A stretch of 64,000 nt of DNA from Hyphomicrobiales bacterium (lineage in GTDB: Bacteria > Pseudomonadota > Alphaproteobacteria > Rhizobiales > Rhizobiaceae). The stretch is taken from assembly GCA_900472575.1 (NCBI GenBank), contig UCIV01000012.1, positions 39,999-103,998 of the forward strand, read 5' to 3'. The position numbers and the translations under genes were made by a program. A model generated the notes under the pieces. That model searched no databases. It was given only the letters and a program-made list of their open reading frames with translations, and was not told the DNA's origin. Positions 1-9,719 of the stretch are shown piece after piece (within the stretch, counting starts at the first letter, position 1; every line of letters begins with the position of its first letter).

Positions 1-538
1 CCTGATCCAGGCAGCCGCCGGCGGCGTTGGCCTTGCCGCCGTCCAGCTTGCAGCCCAGGCCGGCGCAAGGGTGATCGCCGTTGCAAGCGGAGAGACGCGC
101 GCAAGCCGGTTGCGCTCTCTCGGGGCCGCTCATGTTATTGATCGTCTGTCGCATGACGTTGCCGATGCTGTCCGCCGGATCACCGACGGCACGGGTGTCG
201 ATCTCGTTGTCGATCCGGTCGGTACGACGCTGCCGGCATCCATTTCCGCCCTCGCGGTGGAAGGCCGGGTTGTGTTCGTCGGAAACGCGGGCGGGGGCGG
301 CCTTTCAGTCGATCTGTGGGCCCCGATGCAGTCCAACCAGACACTCCTTGGCGTATTCATGGGGCCTCTTTTCGAAAGGCCCGATGTTCACTCGATGGTA
401 GACGAATTGTTTGCAGCGCTCGCCGCGGGGCGTATTCAGGTCGTGATCGATCGGACTTTCTCGCTCTCGGAGGCCGCCGCTGCGCATGATTTCGCTGAAA
501 CCGCAAAGCCGCTGGGCCGCATAATCATGAGGCCGTGA
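1..538 (+). CDS. Quinone reductase / zinc-type alcohol dehydrogenase family protein, 3' part
   Basis: The reading frame is open from the first bases of the window, so the 5' end lies outside it. The first visible residues contain the glycine-rich nucleotide-binding turn AAGGVGLAAVQLA of the MDR (medium-chain) superfamily Rossmann fold, followed by a VIAVASGE strand where NADP(H)-binding residues sit. The C-terminal part ends in FSLSEAAAAHDFAETAKPLGRIIM-type sequence, usual for NADPH:quinone oxidoreductases. About 178 residues are visible of the roughly 320 expected; the missing part is the N-terminal catalytic domain. Likely role: NADPH-dependent reduction of a quinone or enone in the cytoplasm. 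The exact substrate cannot be told. Confidence 0.85.
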   Translation, partial: LIQAAAGGVGLAAVQLAAQAGARVIAVASGETRASRLRSLGAAHVIDRLSHDVADAVRRITDGTGVDLVVDPVGTTLPASISALAVEGRVVFVGNAGGGGLSVDLWAPMQSNQTLLGVFMGPLFERPDVHSMVDELFAALAAGRIQVVIDRTFSLSEAAAAHDFAETAKPLGRIIMRP

Positions 539-712
539 TCCGGATTCGAAACTCCTGCCAAAAGATCGGAATCCATGCGGCCTTGCTGGTGCCGTAAAGG
601 GGCGTAGATTTTAACGCGTGTCCCGAGAGACGCCTGGTATCGCCTCGAGATGCAGCTGTAGTAGCCAAGCCGGAAGATGCCGCACATGTAGCTGAGATGG
701 GGAGCCGGAATA

Positions 713-1651
713 TTGCGGGAATTGCTTTTATTGTCACTGGGAATGGCCGTCACCCTGTTTTCGGCATCTGCAATGGCTGGAAGTGAACAGGAGGTTCGCT
801 CCGGCGAACTCCGCGCCACTTTGACAATGCCGGAGGGCTCCGACTCTGTTCCTGCCGTTCTGATATTGGCGGGATCGGGACCCGTAGATCGGGATGGAAA
901 CCTCCCCAATGCCCGCAATGACAGCCTGAAACTCCTGGCACAGGGCCTTGCCGCCTATGGCATCGCTTCATTGCGGACGGACAAGCGCGGCATTGGAGGC
1001 AGTAAGAGTGCCGCCACACGCGAAGAGGATTTGCGCTTTGGCACCTACGTGAGCGATGCGGTCGATTGGCTGGATTTTCTCCGCACGCAAAATCGAGTGA
1101 CGCGGGTTATCGTCCTCGGGCATAGCGAAGGCGCCCTTGTCGCCACCCTCGTCGCGCAGCGAACAAGCGTATCCGGTGCCGTAATGGTCGCCGGCGCGGG
1201 AGAGCCTGCGGCAGCGATCATCGAGCGTCAACTCGCGGCAGCGGGCGTTCCTTCCGGCCTGCAGATTGCATCACGCCGGATCACTGAAAGCTTGTTGAAA
1301 GGAAACGCAATCACGGACGTGCCACCCGAACTCCAGGCCATCTACCGCCCGAGCGCGCAGCAGTATCTGATGTCGTGGCTGCCGATCGATCCTGCCAAGG
1401 AATTGTCCAAGCTTTCAGTCCCGATCCTCGTCGTACAGGGCACGTCCGATCTCCAGATTTCGATAGATGATGCGAAGCGCCTTGTGGCGGCCTCTCCTAC
1501 CGCAAGTCTTGCTGTGGTCGAGGGCATGAACCACGTCCTGAAGTCCTCTTCGATGGAGCGGAAAGAGAACCTTCTTTCGTATAACGATCCTGAACGTCCT
1601 CTTGCCGATCGGCTGGTTCCGATAATTCTGGATTTCCTCGTTGCACCCTAA
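713..1651 (+). CDS. Secreted alpha/beta hydrolase
   Basis: A 312-residue protein starting at TTG 713, with GGAG eight bases upstream. The first 22 residues form a signal peptide (MRELLLLSLG core, cut near AMA-GS), so the enzyme is probably periplasmic. An alpha/beta hydrolase fold follows, with an oxyanion-type segment ILAGSGPVDRDG (about residues 51-62) and the nucleophile elbow GHSEG with Ser138. The acid is probably in the GTSDLQI segment and the catalytic His in EGMNHVL near the C-terminus. This is the layout of the serine aminopeptidase-like/dienelactone hydrolase group. It is probably an esterase or acylhydrolase of unknown substrate. It stands alone, with no operon partner. Confidence 0.8.
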   Translation: MRELLLLSLGMAVTLFSASAMAGSEQEVRSGELRATLTMPEGSDSVPAVLILAGSGPVDRDGNLPNARNDSLKLLAQGLAAYGIASLRTDKRGIGGSKSAATREEDLRFGTYVSDAVDWLDFLRTQNRVTRVIVLGHSEGALVATLVAQRTSVSGAVMVAGAGEPAAAIIERQLAAAGVPSGLQIASRRITESLLKGNAITDVPPELQAIYRPSAQQYLMSWLPIDPAKELSKLSVPILVVQGTSDLQISIDDAKRLVAASPTASLAVVEGMNHVLKSSSMERKENLLSYNDPERPLADRLVPIILDFLVAP

Positions 1652-1846
1652 CGGGTTGGCGCATTCTTTCTGTGGGAGATATGGCTGAGAGTAATCAAAG
1701 CCTGTGCCGGGCGCAGGGGATGGATTTGGACGGCAAGACTTATCATTACGCGCTTACATGTCCGGGCGGACGCTGTTGCCTGGCGCTTCAGGATTCCGCT
1801 TGAACAAACGAGTGTTCTTCCCTTTTCAGAGCTTCGAACATGGAGG

Positions 1847-2485
1847 CTAACTGTGCCGAGGTTTTACAGGGTCGCAAAAAGGTAGCGTACTGGCGCGGCG
1901 GATGGCCTGCGCCAATCTGTCATTGGTCTCGGCGACCGTCGGGATCTGCCCATATTTGACCGCAGCCCTGCTTACGGTCTCGTCGATGACACGCATGCCC
2001 GCAGCGACCGTCGCCGCGCAAAGCCGGACCTCGAAATCGGTTGGAGACATCTGCAACCTTGAGGCGATCACCTCGGCCAGCAATGTTTCCGTCATCCGCG
2101 TAGCCATGAAGAAGGGTTCGAGAAGCGCCGGCTCTTCTTCAAGCCGGGCGATGAGGTGGACGACGAGCCGGCCATCCTCGATTTCCTCCGCTTCTATCTT
2201 GCTGAAGTCGTAGGTGATCTCGAGGAAGCGCTCCACGGAGATATCAAGCGGCCAGTTCCGGAGCTTGGCCGCGAACCGTTGGGAGGTTAGTGCGAACAGC
2301 GGCTCGATACAGCTTTCCTTGGAACGAAAGTAACGCCACAGGGTGCGCTTCGATATGCCGGCCGCCTCCGCGATCTCGTCGCCGCTGGTGCCCGCCACAC
2401 CCTTCTCCAGAAACAGGCGCGCAGCACTTCGTGCCACATCGATATGCGCGTCGCCCCGGACCGTTCTGCTCACCCTGATCCCCAC
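1847..2485 (-). CDS. TetR/AcrR family transcriptional regulator
   Basis: A 212-residue protein starting at GTG 2485; GTG 2473 is an alternative start. Residues about 15-60 form the TetR helix-turn-helix: a helix rich in Ala/Arg, then GDEIAEAAGISKRTLWRYF, the usual recognition helix ending in the YF signature. The rest is the variable ligand-binding half. It is transcribed away from the prolyl oligopeptidase gene, and the 250 bp between them carries repeats that could be its operator (see 2547-2632). It probably represses itself and perhaps its neighbour. The ligand is unknown. Confidence 0.85.
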   Translation of the reverse strand: MGIRVSRTVRGDAHIDVARSAARLFLEKGVAGTSGDEIAEAAGISKRTLWRYFRSKESCIEPLFALTSQRFAAKLRNWPLDISVERFLEITYDFSKIEAEEIEDGRLVVHLIARLEEEPALLEPFFMATRMTETLLAEVIASRLQMSPTDFEVRLCAATVAAGMRVIDETVSRAAVKYGQIPTVAETNDRLAQAIRRASTLPFCDPVKPRHS

Positions 2486-2546
2486 ATACGCTCGTCACAC
2501 CGGGAATATGGCATGAAGCGCCAAATTTTTAAAGCTCGCTCCTTTG

Positions 2547-2632
2547 GTGCCATTAAGAGAACCGCTCTTCAATTGATCATAGTAATGACACTAAGTGCCA
2601 TTATGGTTCTTTGCACAGGAACATTACGTTCC
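2547..2632. promoter_or_regulatory. Repeat-rich intergenic region, candidate TetR operator
   Basis: Between the divergent TetR (starts 2485, minus) and oligopeptidase (starts 2737, plus) genes, the nonamer GTGCCATTA occurs twice in direct orientation (2547-2555 and 2595-2603). A GGAAC-N5-GTTCC inverted repeat lies at 2618-2632. This stretch is AT-rich compared with its flanks. The repeats are seen directly; their role as operator is inferred from position. Confidence 0.4.
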
Positions 2633-2736
2633 GTGTTCACCGTTTATGAGGAGCCTTCGATGAACCGATCCACCGCAGTCGCCGCCTGTCTCCTTGTCCA
2701 ATTCAACAGCTTATCCGCCCACCTCTGGAGGATGGA

Positions 2737-4803
2737 ATGTCGAACATTACCTACCCGACGACCAAGCGTATCGAGGTCACCGAACAGCATTTCGGCCAGG
2801 CTGTCGTCGATTCCTATCGCTGGCTTGAGAACGAAGCACCAAGCGATCAGGCGGTAAGCGCCTGGATCGAGGCCCAGAACAAGGTCACGCGAGGTTATCT
2901 CGATACGCTTCCCGGCCGCGACATCTTCGAAAAGCGGATGAAAGCTCTGTTCGAATACGAGCGCTATACTGTGCCGAGAAAGCGCGGCGATCAGTATTTC
3001 TTCACCCTGAACAGGGGACTCGAAAATCAACCGTCTCTCTATGTCCGGCACGGCGCGTTCGGTGACGCACGCCTGTTGATCGATCCCAATGCGTGGACGG
3101 AAGACAATGCCGATGCGATCGGCGAATGGAGCGTTTCCGATAACGGTCGCCATGTGGCCTTCAGCGTGCAGAAGGGCGGCACCGACTGGCGAGCCATCAA
3201 GGTTCTGGATGTCGAAAGCGGCGAAGAGCTGGGAGACACAGTCGAATGGGCGAGGTTCACGCGCATCACGTGGGCTCCCGACGGCACTGGCTTTTTCTAT
3301 TCCCGTATGCCGAAGCCGGAGCAAGGTGCGAGCGGCGCGGCCATCGCCAACCATGCCGTCTATTTTCACAGGCTCGGCACCTCGCAAAACGATGATCGTC
3401 TGATCTATGCCACGCCCGATCGCCCCGGACTGTTGCATGTCGCCGACCGCGCGGAGCGCGGACGCTATCTTGCCATTTCCTCGACGCCGGGTACGAACGA
3501 GAACGCGCTGACCATTGTCGACCTTTCTTCGAAGGATTGGAAAGCGCGAATTATCATGCCGGATATGGCGGCGGAATGGTCCGTCATCGGCAATGACGGC
3601 AGCAAGCTCGTCCTTGTCACGACAGATGGCGCAGAACGTCGGCGCGTCGTTTCGCTTGATGTGACGGAGGACGATCCGAAGCCTCAGGAAATCGTGGCCG
3701 AAGATTCCGACAACGCAGTCTTGAACGATGCAGCCCTGCTCGGAAACAAGCTGTTCATCGGATATCTGGTCGACGCCAAGACGGAGATCCGCCGCTTCGG
3801 TATGACCGGTTCCCCTGAAGGGACGGTCGCCCTGCCGGGCATCGGTACTGCTGGCGGCTTTCAGGGCCATCCGGGTGATAAGGAAGCCTTCTTCGGCTTC
3901 ACCGGGTTCGATGCGCCGGCTGCGATCTATCGGTACGACACGCAATCCAACACTGTCACTCCATGGGCGGAACCGAAGGCGCCGATCGATGCGGACAAGA
4001 TCGCTGTGGAACAGCGGTTCTATCGTTCCAGGGACGGCACGGAAGTGCCGCTGTTTCTGGTCCGCCGCAAGGACGTGACGACACCAGCGCCGACCCTGCT
4101 TTACGGCTATGGCGGTTTCGGCATCTCGCAGGTTCCCTACTACAATCCTATCCAGCTTGCCTGGGTGGAGCAGGGCGGGGTGCTGGCGATCGCCAATATC
4201 CGCGGTGGCGGCGAATATGGCCGGGCATGGCATCGCGCCGGGCAGCTCGAAGAGAAGCAGAGCGCGTTCGACGATTTCATCGCCGCAGGCGAGTTTCTGA
4301 AAAGGGTCGGGATCATTTCGCCGAAGGGGCTTGCCATCCAGGGTGAGTCGAATGGCGGCCTGCTGGTGGGCGCCGTCACCAATCAGCGGCCCGATCTCTT
4401 CGACGTGGCGTTGCCTGGCGTCGGCGTTCTCGACATGTTGCGCTTCGACAAATTTACCGCCGGCGGTTTCTGGATCAGCGAATTCGGCAGCCCGTCCGAG
4501 GAAAAGCATTTTCGCAACCTGATGACCTATTCGCCCTATCACACGATCCGGCAGGGCACGGATTATCCGGCAATTTTGGCAACGACGGCCGATGCCGACG
4601 ACCGTGTCGTGCCGGCGCACACGTTCAAGTACGTCGCCGCTCTCCAGGCAGCCGACCTCGGTTCGAAACCGCGGCTTGTTCGCATCGAGACGCGGGCCGG
4701 GCATGGCGCCGGCATGCCGCTTGCCAAGACTATCGCTCAGCATGCCGACATGTGGGCGTTTGCCGCTCACTGGACCGGCCTGGATCTCATTGGGCCGAAA
4801 TGA
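2737..4803 (+). CDS. Prolyl oligopeptidase family serine peptidase (S9A)
   Basis: A 688-residue protein with a strong GGAGG six bases before ATG 2737. The N-terminal 400 residues are the beta-propeller of the S9A family (RYRWLE-type start, repeated WAPDGTGFFYS-like strands). The C-terminal part is the alpha/beta hydrolase domain with the nucleophile elbow GESNGG (Ser538), the acid in ADADDRVVP (Asp621/622) and His656 in RAGHGAG. The length fits the family (about 690-710). No signal peptide is seen, so it is probably a cytoplasmic peptidase that cleaves short proline-containing peptides. It may be controlled by the divergent TetR gene. Confidence 0.93.
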   Translation: MSNITYPTTKRIEVTEQHFGQAVVDSYRWLENEAPSDQAVSAWIEAQNKVTRGYLDTLPGRDIFEKRMKALFEYERYTVPRKRGDQYFFTLNRGLENQPSLYVRHGAFGDARLLIDPNAWTEDNADAIGEWSVSDNGRHVAFSVQKGGTDWRAIKVLDVESGEELGDTVEWARFTRITWAPDGTGFFYSRMPKPEQGASGAAIANHAVYFHRLGTSQNDDRLIYATPDRPGLLHVADRAERGRYLAISSTPGTNENALTIVDLSSKDWKARIIMPDMAAEWSVIGNDGSKLVLVTTDGAERRRVVSLDVTEDDPKPQEIVAEDSDNAVLNDAALLGNKLFIGYLVDAKTEIRRFGMTGSPEGTVALPGIGTAGGFQGHPGDKEAFFGFTGFDAPAAIYRYDTQSNTVTPWAEPKAPIDADKIAVEQRFYRSRDGTEVPLFLVRRKDVTTPAPTLLYGYGGFGISQVPYYNPIQLAWVEQGGVLAIANIRGGGEYGRAWHRAGQLEEKQSAFDDFIAAGEFLKRVGIISPKGLAIQGESNGGLLVGAVTNQRPDLFDVALPGVGVLDMLRFDKFTAGGFWISEFGSPSEEKHFRNLMTYSPYHTIRQGTDYPAILATTADADDRVVPAHTFKYVAALQAADLGSKPRLVRIETRAGHGAGMPLAKTIAQHADMWAFAAHWTGLDLIGPK

Positions 4804-4825
4804 AACGATGCAAAGGATGAACGAG

Positions 4826-5122
4826 ATGATGAAGACAAACCGTACCGCGCGGGCCAGGAAGGCCGCATTCGCCACTGGCGGCGGCTTTCTGATTGCCCTT
4901 ACCTTGGCCGGATGCACCACAGCCGGAGAGGATCGCTACGGCGACAGGCGCAGGTGCTACGACTATGGCTCCCGGCATCAAAATGGTTGCATGTATAGGC
5001 AGCAGCATCGTCGCGACCGGGAGCAGTTGATCAACCAGGAGAAGGCCCTGATCAACGCACAGCATCCCCGCGAAAACCTGAGAATGCTCCGGGAGATCCG
5101 AAGATGGCGCGGCGAAGAGTGA
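4826..5122 (+). CDS. Small putative lipoprotein
   Basis: A 98-residue protein just downstream of the oligopeptidase. Several in-frame ATGs exist (4808, 4817, 4826, 4829); AAGGA at 4813-4817 favours 4826 or 4829. A basic N-terminus (KTNRTARARK) is followed by a hydrophobic stretch and the lipobox LTLAGC, so a lipidated cysteine in the inner or outer membrane is expected. The mature part is short, rich in Arg, Gln and Tyr, with no recognised domain. The gap to the peptidase is only 22 bases, so the two may be cotranscribed. Confidence 0.6.
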   Translation: MMKTNRTARARKAAFATGGGFLIALTLAGCTTAGEDRYGDRRRCYDYGSRHQNGCMYRQQHRRDREQLINQEKALINAQHPRENLRMLREIRRWRGEE

Positions 5123-5152
5123 CCCTGCCTTCAAGCCTGTGCCATTGACAGT

Positions 5153-5353
5153 ATGAAAAAACGTCCGATGACCCGGAAATTCCCTTTCACAGCCGCCCAA
5201 CAACGCACAAACGAAACCCTGCAGAGAACCGGGCGAATCATGATGTCCGCGGTTCTGAATGCTATCGAGGCAGCGACGAACGATGCGAAGGACGAACTTC
5301 TGGGCGCCGGATTCCGTGGGAGAGTGCCGTCATCGGTATCAGCCATGTTTTGA
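5153..5353 (+). CDS. Possible small protein of unknown function
   Basis: An open frame of 66 codons starting ATG 5153, with no clear ribosome binding site. The middle (SAVLNAIEAATNDAKDEL) could form an amphipathic helix, which is the only sign that it may be coding. No family is recognised. The frame on the other strand across the same bases looks less protein-like. This is a weak call. Confidence 0.25.
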   Translation: MKKRPMTRKFPFTAAQQRTNETLQRTGRIMMSAVLNAIEAATNDAKDELLGAGFRGRVPSSVSAMF

Positions 5354-5535
5354 TTCCGGTAGAGGTGATTCCACCCAAGGCGGAAATGATTTGTGCAGAG
5401 GCTAAATAAGACCTCGCCGGTTTTCGCATTGGCCAGTGTTTCGACCGGCCCGGTATCCCGCGATATCTTGCTGGGAAAACGATTGTTAATCAGCACATTA
5501 GTAAAACCGTACGCGGGTCGACGGTTCATATCCCT

Positions 5536-5772
5536 TCAAGACCTGGATGCCAAGTCGGCCAGATCCTTCAGGCCGCGATGCTTGGACATGGCAGTCTCCA
5601 GGGCCGATCGGGTATCATGTCCCTCTCGAAACAGGGTTATTATGATTGCTGCGGCGAGCTCGGCTTCCGGGCTGTCCTTGAGAACGCGGTTCGCAACAAG
5701 CCAATCGTCGAACGCCTCATCGATGAACTGCAACTCAGTCGGGCCGAATGGCCTTTCCAGAAACGCACGCAT
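5536..5772 (-). CDS. Small conserved-type hypothetical protein
   Basis: A 78-residue frame with balanced, protein-like composition: FGPTELQFIDEAFDDWL followed by a helix with SPEAELAAAIIITLF and a charged tail. It resembles the many short unassigned rhizobial proteins (possibly helical, cytoplasmic), but no named domain is recognised. It stands alone between the small lipoprotein region and the HWE kinase, pointing away from the kinase. Confidence 0.55.
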   Translation of the reverse strand: MRAFLERPFGPTELQFIDEAFDDWLVANRVLKDSPEAELAAAIIITLFREGHDTRSALETAMSKHRGLKDLADLASRS

Positions 5773-5992
5773 AGCCTTCCCTTCTTTGCGGCGCCGATAT
5801 GGGAAATCGAGCCTGATCGGTCAAGACCGAATTACAGTCGGTCAACTGAGGAGGCATTTACGCGCACCGCTGGCATCTCACGCTGATTTCATTGCGGAAA
5901 GGCCTTGCAGAGCCGTGCTTGCGCCATAAATCTGCCAGCGACAGATCGGGAACGAGGCGCGGTCACGCAATGGAAATGTAAAGCGGGTACCA

Positions 5993-7810
5993 ATGCGGAG
6001 CGAAGCGGGGAAGACTTTCAAAGTGACGGATGAGATCTCTCGGCTTATCGAGAGCGGAAACTGGGACGATTCCATCCTCGGCCCGCCGTCGACATGGCCC
6101 CTCTGTCTTAGATCTGCTGTCGATATCATGCTGCCGGCAATGGCCCAGATCGTGATGTTCTGGGGACCCGACCTGGTCGCGCTCTATAACGAGCCGTATG
6201 CTCCGACGATCGGCCAACGACACCCCAAGGCGTTTGGCCGGCCGGCGCGAGAGAACTGGGCCGAACTCTGGGATGATCTCGAGCCGCTCCTGCGCCGGGT
6301 GATGGAGACCGGCGAGACGGTCGCGGCAAAGGATCGTCCTTTCTACATCGAGCGTCACGGCTATCCGGAAACCGTCTATTTCGATATCTCCTATTCGGCC
6401 ATTCATGATGAATATGGCGCGGTCCGCGGCGTCTTTTGCATCGTCAACGAGACGACTGATCGCGTCCGCGCCGATCAGGCATTGCAGGCAAGCGAGGAAA
6501 GGCTGCGGGCAGTCATATCCCAGTCGGCCGCCGGCATTGGCCAGGGAAGCCTGGAAGGCAAGATCCTGCACATCAACCGCCGGTTCTGCGAGATCGTCGG
6601 CTATGAAGAGGACGAACTTCTCGGAAAAAACATTGCGGACATCACTTATGCCGATGACATGCCCGAGCAGACCCGCCTGTTCAACCGGCTGGCCGCGACC
6701 GGCGAAAGCTTCGACATGGAGAAGCGCTATGTGCGGAAAGACGGTAGCCTCGTCTGGGTGAACAATACGGTCTCTGCTCTGCGCGATGACGAAGGGCGGA
6801 TCCACCAGGTTGCCGTCATCTCGGTCGATGTCACCGAGCGCAAGCAGGCTCAGGAAGCCGAACGCAGACTGGCCTCGATCATCGCATCCTCTAACGACGC
6901 CATCCTCGGCATCGATTTGGCCATGAACATTACCTCCTGGAACGGCGGGGCTGAACGCCTTTACGGCTACAAGGCTGGGGAAGTCCTCGGTCAATCCGTG
7001 CTGATGCTCGTGCCGGAAGACCGGACCGACGAGGAGCCGGCACTTCTAGAGCAGATCAGGGCAGGGTCGCCGGTTGACGCGTATGAGACGAAGCGAAGGC
7101 GTAAGGACGGACGTCTGGTCGACGTTCTCCTCAGCGTCTCACCGATCTATGACTCCGCCGGCAGGATTGTTGGCGCCTCGAAAATCGCGCATGACATCTC
7201 CGCGAAGAAAGAGGCGGAGCGGCTTCAGGCTGTGCTGATCGGCGAGCTGCATCACCGTGTGAAGAACGTCTTTGCAACGGTCATCGCCATCGCGCGCCAG
7301 ACATTGGCCAAGGCGACAGACACCCAGGACGCTGTCGCGGCGTACGAAGCTCGCCTCTCGGCAATGGCGCACGCCCACGATCTGCTTGCCGAAGGGGATT
7401 GGCAAAGTGCCGATCTCACGGCGGTGGTCGAGCAGGCCGTTGCGCCATACCCGCCGGAGCGCTTCGAGGTTTCGGGGCCGTCGGTACTCTTGCCGCAGAA
7501 GGCTGTCGCCACACTGTCGCTCGCCCTTCACGAACTTGGAACCAATGCCGCCAAATACGGGGCGCTGTCCGTTCCAACAGGACGGGTGTCGATCATCTGG
7601 ACCTATGACCCCAAAACCGCGGCTCTCAGCCTCCGCTGGCAGGAAAAGGGTGGGCCGACGGTCGCTCAACCGACCCGGAAGGGTTTTGGATCTCGCCTGG
7701 TCGAGCGCTTGTTGGCGGCGGAGCTTAACGGTACGTCGGCAATCGTCTATGACGCTGCGGGCGTCGTCTGTGAAATCAAGGCCGTCCTTCTAGCGCACGC
7801 CACGAAATAA
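5993..7810 (+). CDS. PAS-domain HWE-family sensor histidine kinase
   Basis: A 605-residue soluble kinase without membrane segments. A degenerate PAS-like domain (about 15-150, with [14 protein letters not shown]) is followed by two PAS/PAC units (about 165-285, ending VTERKQAQ, and about 290-405) and the catalytic core. The core starts with GELHHRVKN, His421 being the expected phosphoacceptor, and contains the N-box [16 protein letters not shown]. The missing F-box and short core are typical of HWE kinases, common in rhizobia. Two kinase/receiver genes follow at once, so it may feed the single-domain regulator at 8996. The signal sensed is unknown. Confidence 0.9.
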   Translation: MRSEAGKTFKVTDEISRLIESGNWDDSILGPPSTWPLCLRSAVDIMLPAMAQIVMFWGPDLVALYNEPYAPTIGQRHPKAFGRPARENWAELWDDLEPLLRRVMETGETVAAKDRPFYIERHGYPETVYFDISYSAIHDEYGAVRGVFCIVNETTDRVRADQALQASEERLRAVISQSAAGIGQGSLEGKILHINRRFCEIVGYEEDELLGKNIADITYADDMPEQTRLFNRLAATGESFDMEKRYVRKDGSLVWVNNTVSALRDDEGRIHQVAVISVDVTERKQAQEAERRLASIIASSNDAILGIDLAMNITSWNGGAERLYGYKAGEVLGQSVLMLVPEDRTDEEPALLEQIRAGSPVDAYETKRRRKDGRLVDVLLSVSPIYDSAGRIVGASKIAHDISAKKEAERLQAVLIGELHHRVKNVFATVIAIARQTLAKATDTQDAVAAYEARLSAMAHAHDLLAEGDWQSADLTAVVEQAVAPYPPERFEVSGPSVLLPQKAVATLSLALHELGTNAAKYGALSVPTGRVSIIWTYDPKTAALSLRWQEKGGPTVAQPTRKGFGSRLVERLLAAELNGTSAIVYDAAGVVCEIKAVLLAHATK

Positions 7811-7871
7811 CCGACAGGAACGAATTGATCCGCTGCGACTTCTGTCGTGGCTTAAATCAATCAGGATCACA

Positions 7872-8999
7872 ATGCAGGAAAAGGATCAAAATCGACGTGA
7901 CGCTCGCAGCGCCGGAGATCGCCTGGTCGCCGGGCATGTCAGCGAAGACCCGTTTGCGGCGGCGTTCAAGGCCACGCGCATGCCGATGATCGTCACGGAT
8001 CCCAGCCAAGCCGATAATCCCATCATCTTTTGCAACGAGGCATTCAGAAAGCTGACCGGTTACAGCGACGAGGAGATCATCGGCCGGAACTGTCGCTTTC
8101 TGCAGGGGCCTGAGACGGACCGGGAGACCGTCGCCAAGATCCGCGACAGCATCGCGGCAGGGCGGGATGTGGCTGTCGACATTCTGAACTACCGCAAGGA
8201 CGGCAGCACGTTCTGGAATGCCGTTTTCATCAGCCCCGTACGGGACGAAGCGGGCAAGATCATCTATTTCTTTGCCTCCCAGCTTGATTTTACCACCGTC
8301 AAGAGCCGGGAAGCGGACCTTGCTGCGGCCCGCCATGAGGCCGAGGCCGAGGTCGCAAAGCATACCGCCAACCTTCGTGCCGCGCTGGATGCCCGCACAC
8401 TGCTCGTCCACGAGGTCGATCATCGGGTGAAGAACAACCTCTTGACGATGGCCTCGATCGTCAAAATGCAGGCGCGGATTACCAAAGACGATCGGCAGAG
8501 GAACACACTCATGTCGGTCCTCAACAGGATTGAGGCTCTGAGCACGGTGCAGCGCAAGCTGTTCACGCTCGACGACGTCTCGAAATTCGATATGTCGGAG
8601 TTCACCCGCGAGTTGGTAACCGATCTGGTCGATGCCACCGGCCGCAAGGACATTCGCCTGTCCCTGGATCTCTCCCCGCTGCTCGTGCCGGCTGTCAAAG
8701 CGACGCCGCTGTCCCTGATCGTCAACGAACTGGTCGGCGACGCCGTTCGTCGCGGATTGAGCGACGGCGGCGGTGACATCCATGTTGTCGTCCGGCGGCT
8801 GAACGGTCACTTCCTGATCCGTGTCGAAGACACGTCGGAACCGGTCGAGCCGGATAGCGAGAGCGCCCAGCTCGGAAAAATGTTGCTTGAAGCGTCGGCC
8901 TTGCAGCTGGGCGCCGAAATCGAACGGAAACAGGACGGCCGAAAGACGGTCGTCGATGTGGTGCTGCTTGTCGGCGACCATCAGGAGAATGCGCATTGA
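7872..8999 (+). CDS. LOV-domain blue-light sensor histidine kinase
   Basis: A 375-residue soluble kinase. The N-terminal LOV domain (about 20-130) has the flavin-binding signature GRNCRFLQG, with Cys74 as the expected FMN-adduct cysteine; [11 protein letters not shown] and FFASQLDFT complete the LOV fold. A coiled linker leads to a HisKA_2/HWE-type core with EVDHRVKNN, His184 being the phosphoacceptor. The C-terminal ATPase part ([20 protein letters not shown]) is less conserved than usual. It overlaps the response regulator gene by four bases, so the two are translationally coupled and probably cognate. LOV kinases of this kind tune light-dependent and general stress responses in Rhizobium and Brucella. 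Confidence 0.92.
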   Translation: MQEKDQNRRDARSAGDRLVAGHVSEDPFAAAFKATRMPMIVTDPSQADNPIIFCNEAFRKLTGYSDEEIIGRNCRFLQGPETDRETVAKIRDSIAAGRDVAVDILNYRKDGSTFWNAVFISPVRDEAGKIIYFFASQLDFTTVKSREADLAAARHEAEAEVAKHTANLRAALDARTLLVHEVDHRVKNNLLTMASIVKMQARITKDDRQRNTLMSVLNRIEALSTVQRKLFTLDDVSKFDMSEFTRELVTDLVDATGRKDIRLSLDLSPLLVPAVKATPLSLIVNELVGDAVRRGLSDGGGDIHVVVRRLNGHFLIRVEDTSEPVEPDSESAQLGKMLLEASALQLGAEIERKQDGRKTVVDVVLLVGDHQENAH

Positions 9000-9421
9000 A
9001 AGTCATGATCGTCGAAGACGAAATGCTACTCGCCATGGAGCTTGAAAGCGAAGTGGAGATGGCAGGCCATCAGGTCACAGGCCTTGCCATGAGCAGCACA
9101 CAGGCACGCGAACAGATCGGGGCTTCAAAGCCGGACTTCGCGTTTGTTGACATCCATCTCATGGACGGCCCGACCGGGATCGATGTCGGGCGCGAGCTGG
9201 CGGCTGCCGGCATCCCTTATGTCTTCGTCAGCGGAAATATCAAGCGGATACCGGAAGATTTTGCCGGCGCCCTCGGGGCAATCGAAAAGCCCTACACGAT
9301 GAACGGCATGAAGAATGCGCTGGTCTATGTCTCGGCAATCATCCAGGGGGACGATAGCGGTGCCCCACCAGCAAGCCTAGTGCTGGCGGAGGATGCAAAT
9401 GCTGGCCGACGTTCTGCCTGA
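8996..9421 (+). CDS. Single-domain response regulator (receiver only)
   Basis: A 141-residue protein starting at TTG 8996, overlapping the LOV kinase stop (TTGA), with AGGAG at 8983-8987. It is a stand-alone REC domain: acidic pair in MIVEDEM, phosphoacceptor Asp52 in FVDIHLMDG, conserved Ser/Thr segment FVSGN and Lys in IEKPY. There is no output domain, so it acts as a phosphate shuttle or sink, or by protein contact. The TTG start and overlap suggest that its level is tied to that of the LOV kinase. Confidence 0.88.
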   Translation: MKVMIVEDEMLLAMELESEVEMAGHQVTGLAMSSTQAREQIGASKPDFAFVDIHLMDGPTGIDVGRELAAAGIPYVFVSGNIKRIPEDFAGALGAIEKPYTMNGMKNALVYVSAIIQGDDSGAPPASLVLAEDANAGRRSA

Positions 9422-9481
9422 ACGTCGGGGACGCGGTTGAGTCGACCTTATGACGACGCCGGAGATTGGAAGACGTCAGTG

Positions 9482-9719
9482 TCACGGCGTGCGATTGCCA
9501 CTGTGTTCCGTTGGATCGTAACTAATATCGAAGTCCTTCTCCTTCTTCTGGCCCGGCGGCGTCCGATTGACGGTCGCGTCTTCGGAACCCGTCACAACTG
9601 TCGGCTTAGCGCTGTGTACGCCAGTCGCGTGGGGATCTGCCTGCGAAGGTGCGTACTGGCCCTTTGCATCATCCTGTGGCTTTGCTATTTGCTTTCTCCA
9701 TTGTTTGAGATTTCCGCAT
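9482..9719 (-). pseudogene. Frameshifted small gene coupled to the SDR stop codon
   Basis: The SDR stop TGA (9721-9719) overlaps an ATG in the arrangement TGATG. From this ATG the frame reads MRKSQTMEKANSKATG and then stops. One frame over, from about 9670 down to the TGA at 9482, about 60 codons are open and protein-like (QYAPSQADPHATGVHSAK, then PPGQKKEKDFDISYDP). This looks like one protein of about 78 residues split by a single indel in the GGATGATGC stretch. It is polar, with no known domain. It could be a true pseudogene, a sequencing error or programmed frameshifting. Confidence 0.45.

Noticed and set aside
2644..4920. 758-codon open frame antisense to the prolyl oligopeptidase
   Set aside because: It mirrors the codon phase of a clear peptidase gene, has no recognisable domain and is Arg/Ile/Gly-rich as expected of an antisense frame of a GC-rich gene.
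7817..7842. GGAAC before the LOV kinase as an EcfG promoter
   Set aside because: No CGTT-like -10 at 16-17 bases; the sequence there is ACTT.
7857..8996. 379-codon minus-strand frame over the LOV kinase
   Set aside because: Antisense shadow; the plus-strand LOV and kinase motifs are unambiguous.
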